From positions 48,137,001 through 48,201,000 of the forward strand of contig NC_073630.1 in the NCBI RefSeq assembly GCF_029407905.1: 64,000 bases of DNA, in the 5' to 3' direction. The translations under genes were made by a program, and so were the position numbers. The notes under the pieces are model-generated. The model made no database searches, was not told where the DNA came from, and saw nothing but the letters and a program-made list of their open reading frames with translations. Source of the DNA: Bubalus kerabau (Eukaryota; Chordata; Mammalia; Artiodactyla; Bovidae). Shown piece by piece: positions 32,241 through 42,593 of this stretch (position 1 is its first letter; every line of letters starts with the position of its first letter).

Positions 32241-32263
32241 CCACACTCAAAAAGCTCTGTGAC

Positions 32264-32380
32264 GACTTTCCTGGCAGTTCATAAGACTCTGCACTTACAA
32301 CGCAGGGTTGAGGGTTCAATCCCTGGTTGGTGAACTAAGACCCCATATGCTGCATGCTGCAGTCAAAAAATAAAAAATTA
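32264..32380 (+). mobile_element. CHR-type tRNA SINE, short form
   Basis: 'actttcctggcagttcataa', 'gggttgagggttcaatccct', 'aagaccccatatgctgcatg' and an A-rich end. Only the tRNA-related part and a short tail are present. Confidence 0.8.
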
Positions 32381-32851
32381 AAACCTCCATGAAGCACTGA
32401 CTCCCAGTGAACTAAGAAAATGGTCTTAAGGCTCTAAATTAAACATATGCTGAGTCAATTCCAACTGTGTTCCTTCTGGCCATGAAATATACTTATGTGT
32501 CCTAAATTACGATCATTTTATTTATAACCACATCTCTGAAATCCTGTACCTTACAAAGTGATTTTATGTACATTCATCTCATTAACCCTGCCGAAAAACT
32601 TGAGTAAGAACCGGAGAGAACCCTGAGAGCCTTTAACCAATATCTTTTCTCCGCTTCCATTTTCTCCTTCCAGATCAGTAGGAAAATACATGCCTAGCCA
32701 CGTAGCAGATAAGGATAGAGGATAAACTATAATATGTATCACTGTACCTCTGGGTGTGCCCAGGACAAGCTCAGTTTAAGCCAGTTGTCCCTCTTTTATG
32801 CTCAAGTGTCCCCATTTGGATTATCAATTATATAGTCACCCCACCTCGGGG
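32381..32851. other. Single-copy spacer
   Basis: Nothing recognised. Confidence 0.35.
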
Positions 32852-33022
32852 ATCCTCAACCTGAGTTATGCAACTGGATCACCTGAGATTATTTTAAAAT
32901 ATTGAGTCCTGACCTGAACCATGAAGCTTCTGATTTATTTGCAGTGAGGCACTGGCATAGGTACTTTTAAAAAGTCCTCTTGTGTTTCAAATATGTAACT
33001 GCAGCTGAAAAGTACTGTACCA
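32852..33022. repeat. hAT-type MITE (MER3/MER5-like), tentative
   Basis: 'gatcctcaacctgagttatg', 'ggatcacctgagattatttt' and 'gaagcttctgatttatttgc' resemble the many small hAT fossils that begin with 'ggttctcaac'. The match is weak. Confidence 0.45.
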
Positions 33023-33344
33023 GCTCTAAGCCAACATTGTTGAGTGTAACTTCTAGAAAACTCCTTTAAACTATTTAAAGGGAGCTTACTCAACTAGGAA
33101 GAGGTGGCCTTGGTCCCTTCCTCCTCCTTGCTGGGAATGTTGATAAGAAAGCTGGAGCTCAAGCAGCCATTTTGGTCTCTGAGGCTACCTTGGAAATGAA
33201 CACCACACACCAAGAGGGAAAACAGAGAGCAGAAGCTGGGGTCATTGACAGCTATAGAACATGAAAATCTTTTCTCAAGCCACCGTATCAAATGTCTGTT
33301 ACCAACCGCCAAATGTAACTCTGAAATAATACAGTAGGCATCAC

Positions 33345-33425
33345 TATGTCACAAGTGAAAAAAGTTGCTCAGGGTCACACAGTTTACAAGGAACAGAAGT
33401 CAAGTGTAATGACTTCAATCCTATG
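33345..33425 (-). repeat. MIR core fragment
   Basis: 'gctcagggtcacacagttta' preceded by 'tgtcacaagtgaaaaaag'. Confidence 0.6.
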
Positions 33426-33605
33426 ACCTTTCTGCTAGAAGGAATGGAACAGAGTATATTTTAGGGTCAGAGAAAAGGGTTCTCACTTTCAAAAGTGTAT
33501 CTATCCAGACAACTCTACTGACATTCTGACCACTTATTTTTGAATCCCAATCATATGTATTTCCAGAACACTGAACAAGGAGAAGATTTGATAAGTAGCA
33601 GCTAA

Positions 33606-33650
33606 AAGTCAAACACAACTGAGCAACTGAGCACACACACACACACACAG
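33606..33650 (+). repeat. BovA terminus scrap plus (CA)n
   Basis: 'gtcaaacacaactgagcaac' is the end of a Bov-tA/BovB element; it runs straight into a CA microsatellite. The rest of the SINE is absent. Confidence 0.7.
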
Positions 33651-33749
33651 TTTGTTTTGCTTTAAAAACAGCAAGCCCTTAAAATTTGTTTTGTACTGTG
33701 GCTATACTTCTGATAAATGTATGTAAAATTTCTTAAACCCCAAACTCTT

Positions 33750-34640
33750 TAATTAATCAACAAATACTTTCTGAGAACCTACTATAAAGGAGACACTAAT
33801 TTTATAGGAAAAGGGTTTGAGAAAGTAGGGTTTAGAGGAAGACACGTGTTCTTCCCCATGAGGAGCTGAAAATCCAAGTGGGACATAGCTACAGTGGCTG
33901 CTTAGCGCTGCCCACAAAGCGTTGTGATCAGTCAAATAAGGGCAGGATCACCTATGACTCAAGGAACCAGGGAAGGCTTCAGGGAAGAGGTGGCATTCAT
34001 CTTTTTAAGATCTCAAGAGGCCGACGGGAACAGGAACTTCAGGTCCAGGAACTGGCCCAATCAAGGCTCAAAGTCAGTTATTAGGTAAGTGTGTTAACAG
34101 GGAGCCCAACTGGACTGAAACACAATGTCCATTCGAGAGAAAGAGGTTAGATGAGGCTAGGAAGGTAGTTTAGGGTCAAATTACACAAAGTCTTGAAGGC
34201 CAGGCTAACAGTTTTGGAATCTATTCAGTAGATAGTGCAGGTCAGAGCAGTGACCTCAGAAGATTCGTGCACCAAGCCCAGGCAGGATGAATTACCCAGG
34301 GAGAGAAGAAAGGCCGGGGGACCATGTAAGAGGCCACGGTCACAGTCCAGGCAAGAGGTAATATGCCTCAGAATCAGGGCAGAAGGAGTGGGAATGCAGA
34401 GGGAGGCTGAGTGCCAGAAATAGGACTAGTGAGACTTGGCAGGACATTCCAGCCTGGGGAAATGAGTGGCTTTCATTAGAAGTGTGGGGTCCAGGGATAC
34501 AAAGTTCTAACAGTGGGTAGGAAGTCTAGGACTGGCCTTTGGGAGAGACATCATGAGAGAAGCTTCAGATTTGGGAATCATTTGTCTAGAAGTGGTAGAT
34601 GAAGCCATTAAAACAGGGAAATAGTAGAAAAGAAATGTGA
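33750..34640 (+). repeat. Ancient ~1-kb mammalian dispersed repeat, class unresolved
   Basis: The order of phrases recurs in two other places here: 'agggaaggcttcagggaaga' with 'ggtggcattcat', then 'gaggttagatgaggctagga', 'caaagtcttgaaggccaggc', 'gtcacagtccaggcaagagg' and 'gcttcagatttgggaatcat'. I recognise the pattern from mammalian genomes but cannot name the family with confidence. There is no coding capacity. Confidence 0.55.
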
Positions 34641-34800
34641 AGATAGAAACTCGAGTAGTATCAATACTTGTCAGATAGAAGGATAAAGGAAAGAAGAGTG
34701 GAAGGGAGGGGAGGGGAACGGAAGGCAAGGAAAGGGAGAGAGAAAAGAAGGAACAGAGGGAAGGAGGGAGGGAGATGGAAGATCAGAGAAGAAGGAAAGA
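34641..34800. repeat. Purine-rich (GGAA/GGGA)n tract
   Basis: Nearly all purines from about 34677, with GGAAAG and GGGAGG units. The opposite-strand frame is low complexity. Confidence 0.85.
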
Positions 34801-35204
34801 AACTCAGGGAATACAACATAATAGAAGAACAGGAAGAAAGGACTTAAAGAATTGTACTAACAGTGTTAAAGCAATAAAGTAATGTTATCTGTCTGTTTTT
34901 AATTTGACTTTCTCCTTCTGAGGGTAGCTTAGCCCTGATGCTGCATGATCCTCAGCACCGGCCACAGATTCCTCCCTTTTCACAGGAAGGTGTAGACATT
35001 GCCCAGCAGCCTCCACTGATGTAACAGGGAAACAGGTCCTCCTAGGCAGGGACCTAAAATCCCGGAAATCTGGTCCTGGTTCTGCCTGGTTCTGCCTCTC
35101 AGATAAATTTCATAACCTCTCTGGTCTCTGTAGATTCATCTATGAAATGATCGGTCAAGATCAATTGCACAAAGATATATATATATATATGGTCAAGGGC
35201 GTTC
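34801..35204. other. Single-copy spacer, short (TA)n at end
   Basis: Nothing recognised except (TA)n at about 35175-35190. Confidence 0.35.
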
Positions 35205-35560
35205 ACTGTAATATTGCTTCGTTACAGTAAAAATTTGGAAGCAACCCAAATGTCCAACCATAAGAGGTTGGTAAAATACATTATGGTCTGTTCATACAGC
35301 AGATCACTTTGTAGTCATTAAAAGTGATGATATAGAAATAATTTACTGACACATAAAGATGTGTACCATATTAAACTTCAAAAGAAATTATGAGACTGCT
35401 TTTTTAAAAAAACATATATGCATAGAAAAAAAGGATAGATGGCATGCTTGTCTCTATATCTAAAGTAGAGAAATGATAGACAATTGTCACTGGATTTCAT
35501 TTTGCTTATCTGTGTTTTCTAAGCTTTGTAGAACAAGTATTTATTATAGGTAATAGTTTT
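35205..35560 (+). mobile_element. Old L1 (L1ME-type) 3' fragment
   Basis: 'ttggaagcaacccaaatgtc', 'ggtaaaatacattatggtct' and 'gcagatcactttgtagtcat' follow old L1 3' sequence. No coding capacity. Confidence 0.75.
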
Positions 35561-35866
35561 TTAAAAGATATTTTTAAGTGAAATTGCTTCTATATAGTTA
35601 TAACACTACCCCTCTCCCTCAGACTACTTGTTTCAAGTTTTCTGTAGAAATGCTTACTCATATACACATAATAAAAAAATAACAGGAATATTATTCCTTA
35701 TCTATGATTTTAATTCATAAAAACTTATGTGGCCATCCGTGGAGTATGAGGCTGCAATAAAGATCCTTTGGTCCCAAGCAGAAAATCTGAACTCAAAAAG
35801 TTTGCTTATCCCCAGGGATCTAACTTCTTCTTTCAGTAAAATTCTATGATACTTCCTACCCTAGTG
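35561..35866. other. Single-copy spacer
   Basis: Nothing recognised. Confidence 0.35.
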
Positions 35867-36085
35867 AGGCTTCCCTGGTGGCTCAATTGGTAAAAAAAAA
35901 AAAATTGGCCTGTAATACAGGAGACATGGGTTCAATCCCTGGGTCAGGAAGATCCCCTGGAGAAGGGAATGCCAACCCACTCCAGTATTCTTGCCTGGAG
36001 AATTCCATGGACAGAGGAGCCTGGTGGGTTACAGTCCCATGGAGTCACAAGAGTCGGACACAACTTAGCAACTAAACCAACATCC
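35867..36085 (+). mobile_element. Bov-tA SINE with A-run in the head
   Basis: 'ggcttccctggtggctcaat', then an A-run of about 13 between A- and B-box regions, then 'gggttcaatccctgggtcag' and the BovA body to 'cacaacttagcaactaaac'. The A-run disrupts the tRNA-like head. Confidence 0.95.
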
Positions 36086-36959
36086 CAGTGAACTCAGAGT
36101 CTGAGATAAGTTGAGTGAAATAAAGTATATGTCAGGCTGTTGGAGGCAGGCATTGAGCGGGCATGTCTGCCAGGTGACCGGGCTGGACCCAGGCAATCAG
36201 AGATGCCTCACCCCTTCCCTGTCCATGGACCTTCCACCCACCATTCCCACCCTAGGAGTTGTTTCAAGGATGCAGCCTTGAAAAGTAAAGTATCACTGAA
36301 ACCATCTGGACTGTGTGTGTGACTGAACACCAATGAAGGCTTCTTTGTAAACTTTTAAGATTCTGGTGGGTGGGTGGGGGCAGAAATCTACCATCTTGTG
36401 CTGCCCAAGACAATCTTTGTTTGTAAGTTTCCTTTCCTATAAAACCCACCACCGACCCATCTGGGGTGGGTTTCTCTTTCATCCATCTCTCCTTGCCCTT
36501 GGTGTACAGGACCAGTTTCAGATTTTACCATGAGAAGGTCCAAGGGTCTGAAGCAACCCAGCCCTAAACTGTAAAGGGCCACCCAAATAGGAAGTTATTA
36601 TTACATCTTGAACTTCAAGGGACACATGGTTTCCTAATTCAACGCCATGGACTACTCTCAGTCCTCTGGTATTTATCTGTTGGCTGAGCTAATGAATTCC
36701 AAAGTCCCACTATGCACTGGGCAGTATGCCAGGTCCTAGGTATGCAATGGGAAGTGGCATAGACGTTCTGTCCACCTTAATGTGATATTATCAAGTCACT
36801 CCCTAGACACCAAGATACAGTGTTGAAGCCCAACACACTGAATTCTAACTAGAGCTCTTAAAGGTGTTAGGACACAAGCCAGGTACTTAACCTATCCACA
36901 CTGCCATTTCTTTATGTGCCAAAGAAGAGTGATAATATCCATTCCAAAAACCTTTTCTA
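36086..36959. other. Single-copy DNA
   Basis: No repeat was recognised. Frames of 60-72 codons on both strands (36140-36582) have no gene-like support. Confidence 0.4.
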
Positions 36960-37549
36960 GGGCTTCCCTGGTAGTCCAGTGTTTAAGCATGTGCCTTGTA
37001 ATGCAGGGGACATCAGTTCGATCCCTAGTTCGGAAAGATCCCAAGTGCTGTGAAGCAACTAAGCCTGCAGGCCATAACTACTGAGACTGCACCCTAGAGC
37101 CTGTGCTCTGCAACAGCAGAAACCACCTCAATGAGAAACCCACGCATGGCAAGAAGAGAGTAGCCCCTGCTCACCACTACCAGAGAAAGCCCACGCTCAG
37201 CAACGAAGACACTGCTGCTGCTGCTGCAAAGTCGCTTCAGTTGTGTCCGACTCTGTGCAACCCCATAGATGGCAGCCCACCAACCTCCCCCATCCCTGGG
37301 ATTCTCCAGGCAAGAACACTGGAGTGGGTTGCCATTTCCTTCTCCAATGCATGAAAGTGAAAAGTGAAAGTGAAATCGCTCAGTCGTGTCCGACTCCTAG
37401 CAACCCCATGGACTGCAGCCCACCAGGCTCCTCCATCCATGGGATTTTCCAGGCAAGAGTACTGGAGTGGGGTGCCATTGCCTTCTCCAAACGAAGACAC
37501 AGCAGAGACTAAAGTAAGTAAATAAGATAGATAAAACTTTAAAAACCTA
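36960..37549 (+). mobile_element. CHR-type tRNA SINE interrupted by Bov-A2
   Basis: Head 'ggcttccctggtagtccagt', 'tcgatccctagttcggaaag', 'aagcaactaagcctgcaggc', then 'gcaacgaagacac' at 37200-37212, where Bov-A2 inserts. The SINE resumes at 37501 with 'agcagagactaaagtaagta'. TSD of the inner element: 'aacgaagacac'. Confidence 0.93.
37213..37489 (-). mobile_element. Bov-A2 SINE, full dimer, nested in CHR SINE
   Basis: (CTG)n terminus, first BovA unit with 'gattctccaggcaagaacac', linker 'aaagtgaaaagtgaaagtga', second BovA unit ending 'ccattgccttctcca'. An 11-bp exact TSD 'aacgaagacac' lies at 37202-37212 and 37490-37500. Confidence 0.97.
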
Positions 37550-40042
37550 AAGACCAAGCAATTATACACAAGTGTCTGGCATAGGACCTGGCACAGAGTA
37601 GGACCTCAAAAAACAGCTATTATTTCATGATGAATCCCTTTGTTTGCTGATCTAATTGCCAATACACCCTGAGAAAATGTCTTGAAGCCATTCGATAACA
37701 AATTTAATTTCACTAGGCATACTTCAGTTTTGATCAATACCGCACTTTCCACTCTTTAGGAATTAGTTTTGCTAATTCTTTGCCAGAATTCTTATTTTAG
37801 AGAGCAACTTGGGTTGTGTAATTCAGTTTTCACTCTTTGACACTCATACTTGGTTTTTTTTTCTTCTTTGAGGCCATAGAGGGGTGTCTAGTTTTCAAAT
37901 ACTTGGCTTCTGTTGGAGGAAAAACAAGAACAACAATAAAATATATATATATTCTTTTGGAAAATGATTTCTTTTCCCCGGTGGTTAAACACAGAGAGGA
38001 AAGAAGGAAAAAAGGAGGCTGGTGTAAAGAGAGATGCTGTGAGACGGACGATTGTCCAGAAGTTGGGTCGTGTCTCTATTAAGAGAACACTTCCCCCTTG
38101 AGCAGATGAACACCAAAGAAAAGGGCATTCCTTCTCACTCAGGACACCATTTGTTGCTCAGCTGGAACAACTATACTGCTTAGAAACCATGGAAGTATGA
38201 TATTTCCTTTCACTTCCTACTCCACAACCAACAGCAATCTCTAACAAATCTTCAACTACAAATGCAGAAAACACCGCATCCTAATCAGAAAATCCTCTCT
38301 CTTTCAGCAGCATTCTAAATACACAAAGTATGCAGGAAAATCCAAAGAGCTTACAACCCAGAGAAGTCAGAGATACCAAAGCTTATTCTCTCCCAATTCC
38401 AGCCTTGTGGAACTTCCTTAATGCCACAGCCAAACTATGTAACTGTGACCACACTTCCTAATGACTGCAGCGCCACCTTGTGGCCAGGTGAGCAAGGCGT
38501 GCACTCATTCTCATCAATGTGAAAAAGCAACATCCGTCCTTTCCAGAAAAAAACGAATGTGGCTGCTTCACAGGACGGCTAGAATTAGGAATCACCAGGG
38601 TTCTATCATATTCAAATTATTTCCTGATTATAATCACATTCAAATCACTGAGAAGAGACCAGAAAATAGAAAATTCCTGCTAGCATTAGATTTTCATGTC
38701 CAAATGCAAACTCATACAAACTCACAAACTTGCACAAATGTTTAGTCTAAATCCAGGCATCTTTGTGGCCTGCAGTCTTCAAGGCCTGCAATTATAGACA
38801 AAATCTTTTAAAAACAAAAAGGAAGATGAAAAATAGGTCTCTAAAGACCTGTAATGATATTCCTCTTTTCTCTTTTCCACAAATGGCTCTTCGGCTGCTG
38901 GCATTTCTGATGCCATCAGAAATTGACAACTGAATTGCAACTTTACCCTGCAGAGAACAACCAAAAGCACGCCTGAACATTGCAAAGATGGCAGTTTAAC
39001 TAACATAATTTGTTCAGGACTGAACCTGGGGATATGCAACCTAGTTCAGTTCATTTTAAACCCAAACTATTCCAGTTAATGCCCTGATGGAGCACAGAAC
39101 AGAATGTGTGCACTGCCACTGAATATTCCATATTAAAAATAGTTTGTGATGGGATATGCTTTTTTTAATTAAAAGTTTAATGTACATTAACATTTTTAGA
39201 TGAAAACCTGACAATCTGAGAACACTTCTAAATTCTCCTTTGATGATTTTTCCCAAGCATTGTAGGCATAATATAGCTACAGAAATAGGCTAACAGTAAA
39301 ATTTCTCTGCAAGATTATTTTCTATCCTATCCCATGTGCTCTTCAGTGGTTTTTCTGGCACAGAAATGGATCGCGTGAAAACTCCTGGCTGGGACGCCCA
39401 GTGAGTCACAAGAAGTTGCCTTAATTTCTGACCCAGACCTCCTGGTCAGACCAACTCATTGTCCTCTGCTGAGACCTCCCACAGAGCAAATTTTCAGTAG
39501 GAAAAGTTACTTCTTTCCTGCAACCTTTCTTCCCCCACCGTACCATCCACCTCCCGCCATTCACATGCCCTTGCACGAACCCCATGCTTTGGACCAGGGT
39601 AAAGGAAAGAAGGGTAAGGTATTTAGTCTTATACTAAAATATTATGTGTTGTTTACTTGAAGTTTAGATGTAATGGGTGTTCTGTATTTGATTCACATCC
39701 CCAGGTTAGGAGCCTTCTTGGTGTATCTCATAGTGATCTGGCCTTCAATGCAAGAATCTTTTCCTCAGCCCCGTCTTCCTGATGAAGCCTACCTGTCTAC
39801 ATTCTTCTAAAACGTTCAAGTGACCAGTCATCAAATCAGAGAGGCTAATGTGAAGCTCCCTTACTTGGTTCTGACAGCAGCCTTAATCAATAGTTCCCAA
39901 AACATAGTGTATGTGCAATCAGTAGTACATGACTGAATACTTTTATATTTTTTGTTTTTTCATTTCCATTGTATTTACTTTTTTGGTAATCTCTTATTAG
40001 TAACACTTAAACCTGAAATTACTGCAGCATTGTTAATCAGCT
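37550..40042. other. Mostly single-copy DNA
   Basis: A MIR/L2 3' scrap is at about 37570-37625 ('gtctggcataggacctggca'). The rest is unrecognised. No gene is supported. A CTCF-like motif is listed separately. Confidence 0.45.
38470..38483 (-). promoter_or_regulatory. CTCF-like motif
   Basis: On the minus strand the 14-mer is ccacaaggtggcgc. Against the usual CTCF core CCASYAGRKGGCRS only one position differs. It lies in DNA without recognisable repeats. Motif matches this short occur by chance, so binding is unproven. Confidence 0.35.
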
Positions 40043-40256
40043 ATTGTTCTTTAGTCACTAAGTTGTGTCCAACTCTTTTGCCACTCCCATGGACTATATC
40101 CAACCAGGATCCTCTGTCCATGGGATTTCCCAGACAAGAATACTGGAGTGGGTTGCCATTTCCTTCTCCAGAGGATCTTCCTGATCCAGGGATCAAACAT
40201 GCATTTCCTACATTGACAGGCAGGTTCTTTACCACTGAGCCACCTGGGAAGCCCTA
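40043..40256 (-). mobile_element. Bov-tA SINE
   Basis: Antisense body ('gggttgccatttccttctcc') and reversed head ending 'tgagccacctgggaagccct'. Confidence 0.94.
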
Positions 40257-40504
40257 ACAGGCTTTATACTTCAACATAATATAAAAATTTTAAATACATG
40301 TATTTCTGAACAACCAAAAAAAAAAAAAAAAACTTACTACTGTTTTCCCATTTATGGTCACGATACAAAGTTCCTTTTAAAATAAATTCAAAAATTAAAA
40401 CAAAAAGGTAAACAATAGAAGGGAGAAAATTAAATAAACAACAGCACAGATGTTATTCAAGGTGAAGTGGTATCATGACAGTATATCACAACAGTGGCAA
40501 CAGA

Positions 40505-40714
40505 AGGTCTGACATTTGGGAAACAATGACCTGAAGCCCATGTTGTAAATAAAGTTTTATTGGGACACAATCAGAGTCACTCATTTATGTATGGCCTATG
40601 GCTGCTTTCATGCAACAACAGCAGAGCTGAGCAGTTGCAAAAGAGACCATATCACTCATAAGGCCTAAAATATTTACTCTATGGCCCTTTGCCAAAAAAA
40701 AGTTTGGGACCCTG
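40505..40714. mobile_element. hAT-type non-autonomous transposon, shorter copy
   Basis: 'aataaagttttattgggaca', 'tgtatggcctatggctgctt', 'gcctaaaatatttactctat' and end 'aagtttgggaccctg'. It is the same family and orientation as the copy at 30721-31060 but lacks the left third. Confidence 0.78.
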
Positions 40715-42202
40715 CTCTAAAATATCAACTCTTCCAAGACAGACATAGGAAAAGATAAAACTTGCAAAGTCCCCATGACAGAGATATTTTTGGACAGAGC
40801 GTATACATGGCACAATCCAGCCTAAAGCCAATGTGGTACTCCGTTTCCCATTTCAGGTTCTTTTTATTAACCTCCTTCCCATGCTCAGATCTGGGGAGGC
40901 TTTCATCCTTCATTCTCATGCTTAAGACTCAGAATAATATCTGCTTCTTCCAGTAAGCCTTCCCTTATTAACTCAGACCCACCTACACTCTGAACTAGGT
41001 AATGGTAAGTGAAATACACCAACATGCCTTTTATTCGGTTCTTAAAATGCAAAGAGGAGAAAAAAAAGCCATCTGTTCCTATAGAGATCTATGGCCATAT
41101 AAGGAAAACCCTTTTTAATAACTCAACAACTCAATACTTTAGTACAGAATGTGTTAAAGTTAACCTAAATAGGTAACACAGTAACTTCCATAATCATGCA
41201 CAAATTACTTCTGAAAAAATGGGTAGGCTCTGGAAATAAAGCTTTAATCAGCTACAAATGTCTGAGTAAGCATAACTGTACCCCACTAAGTTAAGCATCC
41301 TTAAGCATGATAGCATTCTGATCTTACAGGTCAGCAGTATTGGAGGACCTCAAGTCAATTCACTAAGATGACAAGACAGACACCTTAGGTTTGAAATAGA
41401 AAATACAGCCTCTATTGTGCTGTTATAGACACTGAACATTTCTAGAAAGTTTCCCAGCCTTAGAAAATGCAGATAGATAGATAACATGAATTCCAGCTCA
41501 ATGTCATCTCCTCGATAAACTTTTCCATGCTGGCCCAGACAAAATTTGTTGCCATTCCCTCTGAATATCTATTCACTCTGGTTGCTCTCGAAAGTCCAAT
41601 AGTCACCAACGTGCCATAATCGTGCATCTGCTGACAAGTCAGTGACCTGGTTGTATCCAAATCATGGCCTATATTTAACTTGCTTTCTCCAGCTTAACAC
41701 ATGATAAGGTTTGTTAAGTTCTGGCTAAAGGAATGAAGCCCTCAAAGATGTTCCAAATGAGATCCAAGGAAAATGTAACAAGTTTCTACTAAACTAGCAA
41801 AATAAAACACACCTAAGTGAATATTTCTGTAGTAATCAAAGAAACATTCTATTTGTAACCCAGTTTGGTTGACAAGTTGACTATCAAGGCAAGATACAAA
41901 ATAAGCCATGTTGGTGAAGGGCTGGATTGATGACCTCTAGCCTTTCCCTTTTTTTATGCTTTCTGTCAAGTTCTCTTCATTTGCCTATTGCTGCTCTTTT
42001 TCTCTTAGAAAAATAAGCCAGTATCAGTCATTTGCACACTAGTATGAATAAGATAATCAGTTACCTCTCCCAGCCTCACTTCTAACAAAGGCAGTAAAGT
42101 CATTATCCCAAATTAAAGGAACTGGGAAGATGTGCAACAGGCCAAGGAAAAGTCAAACACAACCCAACTCTGCCTACAAGTCAAGCCTGTTTGGATGGAA
42201 TG
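40715..42202. other. Single-copy DNA
   Basis: No repeat or gene recognised. Confidence 0.4.
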
Positions 42203-42593
42203 TTGTTGTTGTTGTTGTTGTTGTTGTTCAGTTGCAGAGTTGTGTCCGACTTTTTGTGACCCCATGGACTGCAGCATACCAGCCTCTTCTTGTCTTCCAC
42301 TATCTCCCAGAGTTTGCCCAAATTCATGTCCGTTGAGTTGGTGATACTAGCCAATTATCTCATCCTATGTCATTCCCTTCTCCTCCTGCCTTCAATCATT
42401 CCCAGCATCAGGGTCTTTTCTAATAAGTGGGCTCTTTGCATCAGGTGGCCAAAGTATTGTATGCTTTAGTACATTCTGTACTTCAGCTTCAGCAACAGTC
42501 CTTCCAATGAATATTCAGGGTTAATTTCCTTTAGGACTGACTGGTTTGATCTCCTCACAGTCCAAGGGACTCTCAAGAGTCTTCTCCAGCACA
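42203..42593 (-). mobile_element. BovB LINE 3' fragment with (TTG)n terminus
   Basis: (TTG)n at 42203-42228 is the antisense of the (CAA)n tail. Then 'gactttttgtgaccccatgg', 'aggtggccaaagtattgtat', 'gactgactggtttgatctcc', stopping at 'gtcttctccagcaca'. It is more diverged than the copies at 24 and 28 kb. Confidence 0.92.
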
